A stretch of DNA of 64,000 nucleotides from NCBI GenBank assembly GCA_000808095.1, contig CP009910.1, positions 124,001-188,000 on the forward strand, read 5' to 3'. Source of the DNA: Borreliella chilensis (GTDB lineage: Bacteria > Spirochaetota > Spirochaetia > Borreliales > Borreliaceae). A program made the translations under genes and the position numbers. The notes beneath the pieces are model-generated. The model was not told where the DNA came from. It did no database searches and saw only the letters and a list, made by a program, of their open reading frames with translations. Within the stretch, counting starts at the first letter, position 1; every line of letters begins with the position of its first letter. Below are positions 19,358 through 28,749 of the stretch, piece by piece.

Positions 19358-19648
19358 ATGAACATTTTCAAAATTTTATTTATTTTAAACTATACTCTTA
19401 TTTTTTTGATAAAAATTTACCAAAACACTCTTTCTAAAATATTTGGACTACAATGCATATATAAACCTAGTTGCTCAAAGTACTCAATTGAATGCCTTAA
19501 AAAATACAATTTTTTAACAGCCTTAATACTAATGACATTAAGAATAATAAGATGTAATGCCCTATTCAAAGGAGAAGATGATTTTATTCCCCAACACAAT
19601 CCTATTTCAACATCTTTAAAAGAATTTCAAAAAAGATTAATCAAATAA
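19358..19648 (+). CDS. yidD: YidD-type membrane-protein insertion factor
   Basis: 96 residues. An amphipathic/hydrophobic N-terminus ([11 protein letters not shown]) is followed by the family signature [18 protein letters not shown] with the conserved Cys residues, then a helix and the [10 protein letters not shown] segment. YidD helps insert proteins into the inner membrane next to YidC. No yidC is in this window, so the gene stands apart from its usual rnpA-yidD-yidC neighbourhood. No ribosome site is visible before the ATG. Its last 12 bases overlap the convergent proX stop region. Confidence 0.93.
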   Translation: MNIFKILFILNYTLIFLIKIYQNTLSKIFGLQCIYKPSCSKYSIECLKKYNFLTALILMTLRIIRCNALFKGEDDFIPQHNPISTSLKEFQKRLIK

Positions 19649-20521
19649 AGCCTTATATTTTTCTGGAACCCACATCTTTACAATTTCTTTATTGTTTTCA
19701 ACAAATTCAATTGCATTCTGATATTCCTTACCCGGTTTTTTATCATTTTTATCCATTAAGGGCAATATTAAATCATCATCCCAATAAAAATGATCAAAAA
19801 CATAGTATGCATCAAGATCATCGTTTTCAAGACCAAGCCTAACAAGAGTATGAACACTCTCAATTCCTCCCATAATTAAATCAGGATCATCAAGAAACTT
19901 AATTTCATACCTAGAAAAGGCCCAATGAGGCTTCCACAAAGGAACTAAAACCCACTCATTTCTCTTTATTGCAGAGTCTAAACTTGCAAGCATAACGCTC
20001 TCACTTGAAGGAACAAGCTCATACTCTTTGTTCAATCCATAATAATCAAGCGCTTGCTCTGTAACAATCTGAGTTCCAGCACCAGCATCTATACCAATCA
20101 TTTTATTCTTAAACTTATCACCTTTACCCTTAAGCTCACTAATACTAAAAATTGGTACATAACTTGGCACTACAAACCCCTGAATGGTTCCCTCATAATT
20201 TGCACCAAGATCAACAAATTTTGTTTTCAGTTTTTCGTAATAAAATTTATCGGCTGTAGGAATCCAACAAGATACTGTACCATCTACTTTTCCAGATGCT
20301 AAATATTGATACATTACAGATGTTGTAACTGAAAATATTTCTGCATTGTAGCCCATTTTCTCAAAAACAACTTTCATTACATTTGTAGCTGCTGTTTCTC
20401 CACCCCAATTCACATATGCAATTTTTATCGATTTTAAATTCTTTGAGCTAGTTTTTTCATCACAAGACAAAAAAACGAAAAAAATACAAAGACTAAAAAA
20501 TAATTTATTGATAAAATACAT
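19637..20521 (-). CDS. proX: Glycine betaine/proline-binding lipoprotein of the ProVWX importer
   Basis: 294 residues. A signal peptide ends in VFLSC with Cys20 as the lipidated residue. The rest is a two-lobed OpuAC-type binding protein ([36 protein letters not shown]), with Trp residues suited to caging quaternary amines. It should capture betaine, choline or proline outside the cell and pass it to ProW. GGAGGTG precedes the ATG. It is the last gene of proV-proW-proX. Confidence 0.93.
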   Translation of the reverse strand: MYFINKLFFSLCIFFVFLSCDEKTSSKNLKSIKIAYVNWGGETAATNVMKVVFEKMGYNAEIFSVTTSVMYQYLASGKVDGTVSCWIPTADKFYYEKLKTKFVDLGANYEGTIQGFVVPSYVPIFSISELKGKGDKFKNKMIGIDAGAGTQIVTEQALDYYGLNKEYELVPSSESVMLASLDSAIKRNEWVLVPLWKPHWAFSRYEIKFLDDPDLIMGGIESVHTLVRLGLENDDLDAYYVFDHFYWDDDLILPLMDKNDKKPGKEYQNAIEFVENNKEIVKMWVPEKYKALFD

Positions 20522-20538
20522 AAAACACCTCCATTTGT

Positions 20539-21438
20539 TTACTTATTATAAATTTCTAAAAATCTTTTAAATTTATTTTCTCTCTTCCCGCCATAATGAT
20601 CTGTATTCAAATAGCTAAATTTAATAAAAATAGATTGCATAATCCTATCTAAAATAATAGCTATAATAACAACTGCTAATCCAGATATTAAACCTTCACC
20701 AAAATTTAATCTTTCTATAGAGTAAATCACAGTCCTACCCAAACCAGACGATCCAACCATTGCAGCAATTACTATCATAGATATTGCCATCATTATTGAC
20801 TGATTAATACCCTCTATTATGCTTTGAAGAGAAAGGGGAAGCTGGACCTGTAAAAGAATACGAAGATCACTACTGCCAAAAGACTTGGCCGCTTCTATTA
20901 CCTCATCTGGAACTTGAACAATTCCTAACCTTGTATATCTAATAACAGGAGGCATGGCAAAAATTATTGTAGCAAAAATAGCAGAAGCCGTACCCATTCC
21001 AAAAAAAGGAATAGCGGGAATCAAGTAAATAAAAGGAGGCATAGCCTGCATTAAATCTAAAATGGGTTTTAAAAAAACATAAAATCTTGGAAAATATCCT
21101 CCAGAAATACCTATGGGAATTCCCAAAATAACAGAAACAAATACAGAAACAAATATAATAGCTATTGTATCCATTGAGGCTTCCCAGAGATTAAAATATA
21201 AAATAAAAAAGAACCCGGGTAAAATTAAAAATACTAATCGCTTTTTCAAAAAAACAAAACTTAGTAAGCATACAGTCAAAATCAAAAAAATGGGATTAAC
21301 AAAAAGAAATAAATTTTTTAAACTTTCATATAAAAAAATTATACTTTTAGAAAAACCTACCCCATCAGAAATTGAAAAATTATCAACCAAAAAATCAAAA
21401 AAATTATCTATTTTTAATATAAAAAAATCTTTACTCAT
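20539..21438 (-). CDS. proW: Glycine betaine/proline ABC transporter permease
   Basis: 299 residues, with about six or seven membrane segments from residue 45 on. The permease loop EAAKSFGSSDLRILLQVQLPLSLQSI (about 185-210) is the EAA motif that contacts the ATPase. The N-terminal cytoplasmic 45 residues and the C-terminal basic tail are unremarkable. It forms the membrane channel for ProX-delivered osmolyte. The ATG lies 6 bases after the proV stop with only a weak ribosome site, so it is probably coupled. Confidence 0.94.
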   Translation of the reverse strand: MSKDFFILKIDNFFDFLVDNFSISDGVGFSKSIIFLYESLKNLFLFVNPIFLILTVCLLSFVFLKKRLVFLILPGFFFILYFNLWEASMDTIAIIFVSVFVSVILGIPIGISGGYFPRFYVFLKPILDLMQAMPPFIYLIPAIPFFGMGTASAIFATIIFAMPPVIRYTRLGIVQVPDEVIEAAKSFGSSDLRILLQVQLPLSLQSIIEGINQSIMMAISMIVIAAMVGSSGLGRTVIYSIERLNFGEGLISGLAVVIIAIILDRIMQSIFIKFSYLNTDHYGGKRENKFKRFLEIYNK

Positions 21439-21444
21439 AAATTT

Positions 21445-22563
21445 TTATCTCGACAATAACTTAGAAATTTCATTTAAATTAATATATCCGACAATAGCTT
21501 CTCTCTCTTTTATTATTAAATAATCTTGCTTATTTAAGTATTCAACAATTTTTTTTATCTCATCATTTAGCTCTAAATTTAAAGATACAAGATTATCATA
21601 TCTTTTATTAAGGATTTTATCGTATAAACTAAAACTTTCACCCTGATACTTAATAATAACATTTAAACCATTATCACTACCAGAATTTAAATCAAAATCA
21701 TCTCTTAAAATATCTTTTATTTTTAAAATATTTAAAACAGGCAAATTTTTAATAAAATTAGATATAAAATCCGTACTAGGATTAGCTAAAATTTCCAAAG
21801 GTTTGCCAACCTGAATAATTTTGCCATCTCTCATAAAAGCAATTCTATGTCCTAATTTAAAAGCTTCAATTAAATCGTGAGTAATAAACACCACCGTTTT
21901 TTTAAGCTTAGCCACTAATCTTAAAAGTTCTTCTTGCATTTCTCCTTTAATTAATGGATCAAGAGCTGAAAAAGCTTCATCCATTAAAAGAATATCTGGA
22001 TTAACCACTAACGCTCTTGCTATTCCAACTCTTTGCTTCATTCCTCCAGAAAGCTCATTAATATACTTATATTTTGAATCTTCCAATCCCACAAGATTTA
22101 ATACCTCAATAGCACGCTCTTCTCTTATCTTCCTAGGAACATGCTTAACCTCAAGTCCATAAGTAACGTTTCTCAATACATTCATGTGGGGGAAAAGTCC
22201 AAAATTTTGAAAAACCATTGCAAATTTTTCTTTTCTTAAATTAGAAAGATCTTTTCGATTTATAGCATTCATTTCCATGTTATTTACTAAAATAGATCCT
22301 GAATCTATTTTGTAAATACCATTTAAGCATCTTACTAAAGTAGACTTGCCACAACCTGACATACCCATAATAACTAAAATTTCATTTTCATAAACATCAA
22401 GATTAATATTAGCATTTGCAATAAAAATAGAAGATTCTTTGTAAATTTTCATTCTATCTTTACCATCTTCATAATCCTTTATAGCTTGACTTATCTGCCT
22501 TTTATCAACATGATAATAAAATGCTTTATAACAATCTCTAATCTTAACAGTAACCCTATCCAA
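21445..22563 (-). CDS. proV: Glycine betaine/proline ABC transporter ATPase
   Basis: 372 residues. Walker A is GMSGCGKST (about 67-75), the signature is LSGGMKQR, and Walker B is DILLMDEAFSALDP. The ATPase core is followed by ~100 residues that only weakly recall the CBS tail of ProV/OpuAA, which senses ionic strength in other bacteria. The start is a TTG supported by GAGGAG 6 bases upstream; no ATG occurs before residue 38. It is the first gene of the importer operon. Upstream there are two TATAAT boxes (near 22588 and 22616) but no clear -35. Confidence 0.94.
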   Translation of the reverse strand: MDRVTVKIRDCYKAFYYHVDKRQISQAIKDYEDGKDRMKIYKESSIFIANANINLDVYENEILVIMGMSGCGKSTLVRCLNGIYKIDSGSILVNNMEMNAINRKDLSNLRKEKFAMVFQNFGLFPHMNVLRNVTYGLEVKHVPRKIREERAIEVLNLVGLEDSKYKYINELSGGMKQRVGIARALVVNPDILLMDEAFSALDPLIKGEMQEELLRLVAKLKKTVVFITHDLIEAFKLGHRIAFMRDGKIIQVGKPLEILANPSTDFISNFIKNLPVLNILKIKDILRDDFDLNSGSDNGLNVIIKYQGESFSLYDKILNKRYDNLVSLNLELNDEIKKIVEYLNKQDYLIIKEREAIVGYINLNEISKLLSR

Positions 22564-22651
22564 AGCAAACTCCTCAATAAGCCTGCATTATACTTCATAA
22601 CACATCACTATAAATTATACTAAAATTATTAAGTTTTTGCCGATCCGAAAT

Positions 22652-22682
22652 AAAAAACAAAAGACCCTTTAAAGGATCTTTT
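22652..22682 (-). terminator. Rho-independent terminator of flaB
   Basis: On the minus strand AAAAGATCC pairs with GGGTCTTTT (one G-T pair) around a short loop, followed by GTTTTTT. It lies about 30 bases after the flaB stop. Confidence 0.75.
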
Positions 22683-22714
22683 GCTAACAATTTGTACTAA
22701 TTAAATTAAAAATT

Positions 22715-23725
22715 TTATCTAAGCAATGACAAAACATATTGGGGAACCTGATTAGCTTGTGCAATCATTGCCATTGCAGATTGTGTTAAAATACTATTAG
22801 TTGTAGCTGCTACAACTTCATCTGTCATTGTAGCATCTTTTATTTGAGCATAAGATGCTTTTAGATTTTCAATAGCATATTCAGTACTATTCTTTATAGA
22901 TTCAAGTCTATTTTGGAAAGCCCCTAAATTTGCTCTTTGATCACTTACCATTCTAATAGCATTTTCTATTTTAGCAAGTGATGTATTAGCATCAACTGTA
23001 GTTGTAACATTAACAGGAGAATTAACTCCGCCTTGAGAAGGTGCTGTAGCAGGCGCTGGCTGCTGGGCTCCTTCCTGTTGAGCACCTTCTTGAACAGGTG
23101 CAGTCTGAGCAGTTTGAGCTCCCTCACCAGCAAAAAGATTTGCAACATTAGCTGCATAAATATTTACAGCAATTGCTTCATCTTGATTTGCTCCCACATG
23201 AACTCTTAAAGTCCAAGATGCTTGAGAGCCTGAAAGTGATGCTGGTGTGTTAATTTTTGCAGGTTGCATTCCAAGCTCTTCAGCTGTTCTTACATTTTGA
23301 GCAGCAGATTTATTTGACAACATGTGCATTTGGTTATATTGAGCTTGATCAGCAATTCTATTGATTTCATCTGTAAGTTGCTCTATCTCAATTTGTATAG
23401 AACCTCTGTCTGAATCTGAGTATGTTCCGTTACCTGATTGAACTGCTAATTCCTTCATTCTTACTAAAACTTTTTCTACTTCATTCAAATTTCCTTCTGT
23501 TGTCTGAATAAAATTGATAGCTTTTGAAGTGTTTCTAGAAGCTTGTGACAAGCCTCTTATTTGAGCATTAATCTTACCAGAAACTGCCATGCCAGCAGCA
23601 TCATCAGAAGCTCGATTAATTCTGTACCCACTAGAAAGCTTTTCTTGAGTCTTACTAAGATTAGCAGCATTAATGCCATTGTTTCTTGAAGCATTAATAG
23701 CTGATGTATTATGATTTATAATCAT
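22715..23725 (-). CDS. flaB: Flagellin, periplasmic flagellar filament core
   Basis: 336 residues. Conserved flagellin D0/D1 ends flank the centre (N-terminus MIINHNTSAINASRNNG; C-terminus ending QVPQYVLSLLR). The centre (about 180-235) is Gln/Ala/Pro-rich with short repeats of QEGAQ type and replaces the large outer domain of external flagellins. FlaB filaments run in the periplasm and also give Lyme spirochaetes their flat-wave shape. GGAGG lies 8 bases before the ATG and sits in a leader with two GGA motifs suited to CsrA binding. It has its own promoter and terminator. A few residues differ from the B. burgdorferi B31 sequence as I recall it, so a sister species is possible. Confidence 0.99.
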   Translation of the reverse strand: MIINHNTSAINASRNNGINAANLSKTQEKLSSGYRINRASDDAAGMAVSGKINAQIRGLSQASRNTSKAINFIQTTEGNLNEVEKVLVRMKELAVQSGNGTYSDSDRGSIQIEIEQLTDEINRIADQAQYNQMHMLSNKSAAQNVRTAEELGMQPAKINTPASLSGSQASWTLRVHVGANQDEAIAVNIYAANVANLFAGEGAQTAQTAPVQEGAQQEGAQQPAPATAPSQGGVNSPVNVTTTVDANTSLAKIENAIRMVSDQRANLGAFQNRLESIKNSTEYAIENLKASYAQIKDATMTDEVVAATTNSILTQSAMAMIAQANQVPQYVLSLLR

Positions 23726-23728
23726 ATA

Positions 23729-23740
23729 TCATTCCTCCAT
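23729..23740 (-). promoter_or_regulatory. flaB Shine-Dalgarno embedded in a 3-codon mini-ORF; probable CsrA site
   Basis: The minus strand reads ATGGAGGAATGA: an ATG, two codons and a stop that contain the whole SD, ending 3 bases before the flaB ATG. It carries two GGA cores, the sequence recognised by CsrA. CsrA repression of flaB through its leader is established in B. burgdorferi; the mini-ORF is what I see here. Confidence 0.6.
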
Positions 23741-23788
23741 GATAAAGTTTAATTATTTATTTTTGGCAAATCCTTTTACCTTTTAAAA

Positions 23789-23797
23789 AGAATAGCA
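23789..23797 (-). promoter_or_regulatory. Extended -10 promoter for flaB
   Basis: The minus strand reads TGCTATTCT, a TGn plus -10, about 65 bases before the flaB ATG, preceded by a long T tract that can act as an upstream element. No good -35 hexamer is seen. Confidence 0.5.
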
Positions 23798-23854
23798 CAA
23801 AAAATAAAAAAAAAGAAACACAGATAGTAATATCAATAGCAATATAAACAATTA

Positions 23855-25855
23855 CTATTGTTTATTTCTTTGATTAAAATCAAAAGCCTTTAATGTGTTT
23901 TCCTGATCTTTCATACGCTTGACAGTAAAATCCAAAGTATTAAGCTCACTCTCTACTTTTTTCTCTCTCTCATAGTACTTTTTTTTATAATCTTCAACCT
24001 TATTTTTTTGATTAACAATTTTCAAGTCATAATTTTTTATTTTATTATAAATAACTCCTCCGGAAGTCACAAGAGGCGATAAACAATCTCCTAGCATTTT
24101 AGCAATACCATCATCATATACTCTGTCGTCATTAAGGTCAAACAAAAAAAGTTCTCTAACGTTGTCAATATTATTACGAATTGTCTCATCAAACTTTTTC
24201 TCATCAAGCCTTAAATATCTAGAAATCCCGCCAGAAGAAGAAATAGAATTAGTAAAAACTCCCATTTGATTGATTATTGAAAAATTAGGATCACTAGTAA
24301 CATAAGGCTTAAACATTATTGATTCTAACCTCGATTTAAGATTTTTCAATAAAAACTCAGACCTTAGAATGCCTAAATTTTTATAAGCCTCTTCTTTTTG
24401 AGAATCACTAAGATAAGTCAACTCTTCAATTATATTAGACTTTTGATTGCCAAGTTGGTCTTCATTAGAGCTAGCAATATTAATTTCAGCAAGAACCTCA
24501 TTATAAGCCCCAATAAAATCCAAAAGAACCCTCTTAATGCCTTCATAATCAGGCTCGATTTTGGCCTCAACCATATCACTTGAAGCTTTTTTTAAACTTA
24601 ATGTCACATTTGGAACCAAATCATTAATAACATTTGAATCTCTCTCGACATCTACTCCATCAAATTTAATTTTTGCATTCTCAGCAAAACTTTTAGCATT
24701 TATTGGTAAATGACCATCTCTATTTTTTGGATCAAAAATTTCGACATTACTAATCACAACTACTTTATTATTTGCTTTATTTTCAATATTTATTTCTTCT
24801 AAGCTAGAAAGCCCTCCAACATCAACTTCAACTTCTTCAAAGTTATTCGAAATATTTACTGAAGGAAGCTCTAAAGAGCCTTCCTTGCCAGATATTTTAA
24901 TCATATTCATTTGAATATACTTTTTTCCTAAAGGAGTTTTCAAATCAGATCCAAGATCAACAACACTGTCTTCACTGTCAACTTTTGCATCCTTAAATGT
25001 AGCTTCTCCGGGATTAAAAATAATCTTACTATCAGACTCTTCTAAGCCTGTATCAAAATATCTAACTTCGAATTTAATTTTACTCCTAGATGTAATTTTA
25101 ATATCTTCAGGAATTTCAATCGATACCTCTGAAAGCGGATTTAAAACAAGACCATTGTTATCAAAATCAAGCCTATTATTACTACTAGATTGATTTACAA
25201 CAATATCTGAAAGGTCTGGATTAAAATTGGTTTTCAACTCACTTAAAATGCCAATTTGCCTAGCAAAAGATAATCCTTCCCCTTTAATAACAAGCTTATT
25301 TTCTTTACCATCCTTTAAAGATTGCAAAACAAACCGACTATTGCCATTTTTATCACTTTTTACTATTTTTGCAGATAAAAATCCTTTCCCCTTGTTATTA
25401 ATATCTCTAACAAGCGCATCAATGTTTCCATTACTTCTTGCATTAATTTCTTTTTTACCAACTAAAAATATATAATCTCCTTCTGGAATCTTAACTTTTT
25501 TAGGATCAAAATTTGAAGACAAGAATACATCAGCTGATGCTATTTGATCAACAATTAGCTTGTGAGTTTCATTCTTAGATCCATATCGAGTAGACAAAGT
25601 TAAAACTTCGCTATTACTAGAATTTCCTGACATTAGATTAAAAGGACTGTTAAGTGATGTAATTTCTTTTGCAAGAGAATTTAAAGTAGATATTTTTCTA
25701 TTAATTAACTGCCAAGCGCTCTTCTCTTGCTCTAAAGATTCAAGCTTCTTAAAAGAAGAGTCAACTTTAGCTTTATCGGGCTTAAGCATGGATTCACGAA
25801 TTTCTTTAGTATTGTATTTACTCTCAAGACCAGGAACAAAAAATCCTGAAGCCAT
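23855..25855 (-). CDS. fliD: Flagellar filament cap protein
   Basis: 666 residues from the ATG at 25855 (MASGFFVPGLESKYNT...), chosen because GGAGGG lies 7 bases upstream. The frame opens 5 codons earlier at a GTG that is part of this site. The N- and C-terminal segments are coiled-coil-like (KAKVDSSFKKLESLEQEKSAW; NKVEDYKKKYYEREKKVESELN), as in other FliD proteins. The ~400 central residues are beta-rich and specific to this group. FliD caps the growing filament and folds incoming flagellin. It lies just upstream of flaB with its own -10. Confidence 0.95.
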   Translation of the reverse strand: MASGFFVPGLESKYNTKEIRESMLKPDKAKVDSSFKKLESLEQEKSAWQLINRKISTLNSLAKEITSLNSPFNLMSGNSSNSEVLTLSTRYGSKNETHKLIVDQIASADVFLSSNFDPKKVKIPEGDYIFLVGKKEINARSNGNIDALVRDINNKGKGFLSAKIVKSDKNGNSRFVLQSLKDGKENKLVIKGEGLSFARQIGILSELKTNFNPDLSDIVVNQSSSNNRLDFDNNGLVLNPLSEVSIEIPEDIKITSRSKIKFEVRYFDTGLEESDSKIIFNPGEATFKDAKVDSEDSVVDLGSDLKTPLGKKYIQMNMIKISGKEGSLELPSVNISNNFEEVEVDVGGLSSLEEINIENKANNKVVVISNVEIFDPKNRDGHLPINAKSFAENAKIKFDGVDVERDSNVINDLVPNVTLSLKKASSDMVEAKIEPDYEGIKRVLLDFIGAYNEVLAEINIASSNEDQLGNQKSNIIEELTYLSDSQKEEAYKNLGILRSEFLLKNLKSRLESIMFKPYVTSDPNFSIINQMGVFTNSISSSGGISRYLRLDEKKFDETIRNNIDNVRELFLFDLNDDRVYDDGIAKMLGDCLSPLVTSGGVIYNKIKNYDLKIVNQKNKVEDYKKKYYEREKKVESELNTLDFTVKRMKDQENTLKAFDFNQRNKQ

Positions 25856-25875
25856 AATAATACCCTCCACAACAC

Positions 25876-25884
25876 ATTATATCA
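25876..25884 (-). promoter_or_regulatory. Extended -10 promoter for fliD
   Basis: The minus strand reads TGATATAAT about 20 bases before the fliD ATG. The leader would be about 15 bases, long enough to include GGAGGG. No clear -35 is seen. Confidence 0.4.
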
Positions 25885-26021
25885 TCAATAAAATTGAAAA
25901 TAAAATATTATATATAATATAAGCTTTAAGCACACAAATACTTTAAAATAAAAATTATAAAAAGCAAAAACTTTAAAAAAAATTAATATCTATAGTAAAA
26001 TTAATTAAGAGGAGCATGAAA

Positions 26022-27227
26022 ATGCCAAGTTTTTGCTTATTCAACTCAAAATCTGTTTTAACTGGAAATGACAAATTAGATAATTCAGCAGTACTAATTA
26101 AAGATAATAAAATTTTTGATATTGTAACATCTGATAGGCTTGAAAAAATGGACCTTAAAGAATACCAAATGATTGATACAAAAGGCAACTACATAACTCC
26201 TGGTCTTTACGACAACCATATTCATGGATTTCACGGCCATGGAACAGACAAATGCTCAACAGAATCAATACTTAAAATGTCAGAGCATTTAGCACAATAT
26301 GGCGTGGTAGGATTTTTGCCAACCCTTTATCCAAGACCAATAGATGAGATGATCAAAACTATAAAAATTTGTACAGCCGCAATTGGCAAAGAAAAAGGAG
26401 CTAAAATTTTGGGACTTCATCTTGAAGGACCATTTTTTTCTCCTGAGAAAAGAGGCGCACACCCTGTTTCTTACCTTCACGAACCTAGCGTTAAAGTAAT
26501 GCAAAAATTAATAGATGCGGCTGGCGGAGTATTCACCGGATCAAATGGCAAAAAGAAAACACACATAAGCACAATGACTGTTGCCCCCGAACTTAAAGGC
26601 ATGAGAGAACTTGCAATATTTTGTCTTGAAAACAATATAAACCTTCAAGCAGGACATACAAATGCAAAATATGAAAATATGATTGAAGGATTTCAAGTTG
26701 GCATACTTCACACAACTCATTTTTTCAATGCAATGTCAAAACTTGACCACAGAAATCCGAATGCAATAGGAGCAGTATTAATTCACGGAGATGTTTCTTG
26801 CGAAATTATTGCAGATGGTCACCACATACATCCAAAATTAGTTTTAATGCTTCGAAAGCTAAAGGATATAAGCAAAATAGTTCTTGTAACTGATGGACTT
26901 ACTCCAACTCTTCAAACTTCTGGAAAACTAATCGCAAACGGAGATGAAGTTTATATTGCAGAAGATGGATTATTTCACAGCGTGAAAAGCAATACAATAG
27001 CTGGATCAGCGCTTACAATGATACAAGGCCTTAAAAATTTAGTAGAATTTGGTTACAGCCTAAGCGATGCCGTTCAAGCAAGCTCTTATAATCCTACAAG
27101 AATTCTCAATATTGATAAAAAAGGATTAATATGTCATGGATATGATGCAAACATCAATGTCCTAGATAAAGATTTTAATCTAAAATTAACAATGATAGAA
27201 TCAAAAATAATTTTCAACAATCTCTAA
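26022..27227 (+). CDS. nagA: N-acetylglucosamine-6-phosphate deacetylase
   Basis: 401 residues from the ATG at 26022, which lies 7 bases after AGGAG; an ATG two codons earlier is only 1 base from it. Metal-site features of the amidohydrolase barrel are [13 protein letters not shown] (about 62-74), [31 protein letters not shown] and VTDGL. It removes acetate from GlcNAc-6-phosphate. With nagB it turns tick chitobiose-derived or wall-derived GlcNAc into fructose-6-phosphate. The nagB start follows 26 bases later. Confidence 0.96.
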   Translation: MPSFCLFNSKSVLTGNDKLDNSAVLIKDNKIFDIVTSDRLEKMDLKEYQMIDTKGNYITPGLYDNHIHGFHGHGTDKCSTESILKMSEHLAQYGVVGFLPTLYPRPIDEMIKTIKICTAAIGKEKGAKILGLHLEGPFFSPEKRGAHPVSYLHEPSVKVMQKLIDAAGGVFTGSNGKKKTHISTMTVAPELKGMRELAIFCLENNINLQAGHTNAKYENMIEGFQVGILHTTHFFNAMSKLDHRNPNAIGAVLIHGDVSCEIIADGHHIHPKLVLMLRKLKDISKIVLVTDGLTPTLQTSGKLIANGDEVYIAEDGLFHSVKSNTIAGSALTMIQGLKNLVEFGYSLSDAVQASSYNPTRILNIDKKGLICHGYDANINVLDKDFNLKLTMIESKIIFNNL

Positions 27228-27253
27228 ATTTAACCTATTCAAAGGAGATCAAC

Positions 27254-28060
27254 ATGAGATTAATAATCAGACCCACATATGAGGATATATCAAGATGGGC
27301 AGCAAATCACGTAGCACAAAAAATTAAAAAATTTTCTCCAACAAAAGATAAGCCATTTATTCTGGGACTTCCAACAGGAAGCTCGCCAATTGGAATGTAC
27401 AAGAATTTAATTGCATTAAATAAAAATGGAAAAATTTCATTTCAAAATGTCATAACTTTTAACATGGACGAGTACATAGGAATTGAAAAAAATCATCCTG
27501 AAAGTTACCACTCATTCATGTGGAAAAATTTTTTTTCTCAAATTGACATTAAAAAAGAAAACATAAATATACTAAATGGAAATGCTTTAAATCTCAAAAA
27601 AGAATGTGAAGAGTATGAAAAAAAAATCAAAGCTTTCGGAGGAATCATGCTTTTTGTAGGTGGAATTGGCCCGGATGGGCACATTGCTTTTAACGAACCG
27701 GGCTCTTCCTTAACATCAAGAACAAGAATTAAAACTTTAACACAAGACACAATCATTGCTAATTCAAGATTTTTCGAAGGCAATGTAAACAAAGTTCCAA
27801 AAAATGCACTAACTGTTGGAATTGGAACAATTATGGATTCTCAAGAAATTTTAATAATAGTAAATGGACATAACAAAGCAAGAGCACTAAAGCATGCTAT
27901 TGAAAAAGGGGTTAACCACATGTGGACTATTAGCGCACTTCAATTACATAAAAATGCAATAATAGTATCTGACAAAAATGCAACTTATGAATTAAAAGTT
28001 GGAACAGTAGAATACTTTAACGACATAGAAAAAGAAAACTTTAATAATGACTTAAAATAA
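27254..28060 (+). CDS. nagB: Glucosamine-6-phosphate deaminase
   Basis: 268 residues, usual length. Motifs are [13 protein letters not shown] (phosphate site), NMDEYIGI (catalytic Asp) and [17 protein letters not shown] (ring-opening His and neighbours). It converts glucosamine-6-phosphate to fructose-6-phosphate plus ammonia. AAAGGAG lies before the ATG. Second gene of the nagA-nagB operon, convergent with sodA. Confidence 0.97.
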   Translation: MRLIIRPTYEDISRWAANHVAQKIKKFSPTKDKPFILGLPTGSSPIGMYKNLIALNKNGKISFQNVITFNMDEYIGIEKNHPESYHSFMWKNFFSQIDIKKENINILNGNALNLKKECEEYEKKIKAFGGIMLFVGGIGPDGHIAFNEPGSSLTSRTRIKTLTQDTIIANSRFFEGNVNKVPKNALTVGIGTIMDSQEILIIVNGHNKARALKHAIEKGVNHMWTISALQLHKNAIIVSDKNATYELKVGTVEYFNDIEKENFNNDLK

Positions 28061-28069
28061 ATTACTTGA

Positions 28070-28086
28070 TACTTTCGGGTAAAGTA
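28070..28086. terminator. Small hairpin between convergent nagB and sodA
   Basis: TACTTT and AAAGTA form a perfect 6-base stem around CGGGT, midway between the two stop codons. No long T run follows on either strand, so a bidirectional terminator role is only likely by position. Confidence 0.35.
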
Positions 28087-28122
28087 CTAAGCCTAAAATT
28101 AATAATCTTTACAAAACAAAAA

Positions 28123-28734
28123 CTAATTATTAGCTTCATTGTAAATTTTTGAAACTTCTTCCCAATTTAAAGCCTTTAAAAATGCATCAACATATTCAAT
28201 TCTTCTATTTTGATATTTAAGATAATAAGCATGCTCCCAAACATCAATACCTAAAACCGGTTTATAAAGCTTCATTAAAGGACTATCCTGATTAGGCATT
28301 GAAATCACTTTAAGCCCACTATCAGGACACAGCACTAACCATGCCCAACCACTTCCAAAAATTTTCATTGCAGTATCTTTCAAACTAGCCTTAAGAGCCT
28401 CTAAACTTCCAAAAGCTGCATTAATATCACTTTCAAACTTTTCTAAAAGATTACTCTTATTTCCTGGTTTTAAAGTTCTAAAATATAAAGTATGGTTCGA
28501 ATAACCCCCAGCATTATTTCTTATTGGGGTTTGAAATTCTTCTGGAAAATTGTGAATATTTTTTAATATAGTTGATACGTCTTTTAAATGACTTTTTCCC
28601 ATTTTTTCAAAAATAGAATTTAAATTCACTACAAAACCATTATGATGCTTGCTATGATGAATTTCCATAGTTTTAGCATCAATATAAGGCTCAACAGCAT
28701 CATAAGCATAACCAAGCTTTGGCAGTTCAAACAT
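28123..28734 (-). CDS. sodA: Superoxide dismutase, manganese type
   Basis: 203 residues. Metal ligands by alignment with E. coli SodA are His26, His81, Asp164 and His168 ([25 protein letters not shown]). Gly77 together with Gln149 in NQDSPL is the Mn-enzyme pattern; Fe enzymes carry the Gln at the first site. It converts superoxide to hydrogen peroxide and oxygen. GGAGG precedes the ATG. It starts 15 bases after secA and is probably co-transcribed with it. Confidence 0.97.
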   Translation of the reverse strand: MFELPKLGYAYDAVEPYIDAKTMEIHHSKHHNGFVVNLNSIFEKMGKSHLKDVSTILKNIHNFPEEFQTPIRNNAGGYSNHTLYFRTLKPGNKSNLLEKFESDINAAFGSLEALKASLKDTAMKIFGSGWAWLVLCPDSGLKVISMPNQDSPLMKLYKPVLGIDVWEHAYYLKYQNRRIEYVDAFLKALNWEEVSKIYNEANN

Positions 28735-28749
28735 AAAAACCTCCTATTA

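Noticed and set aside
21113..21523. 136-codon open frame on the plus strand
   Set aside because: Antisense to proW and proV; Lys/Ile-rich low-complexity product with no start signal.
23050..23110. Short repeats in the flaB centre as a possible recombination or CRISPR-like array
   Set aside because: They are imperfect QEGAQ-type codon repeats with no spacers and are a normal feature of FlaB.
22966..23157. Leu-rich open frame within flaB on the same strand
   Set aside because: Frame-shifted shadow of the Gln/Ala-rich flagellin centre.
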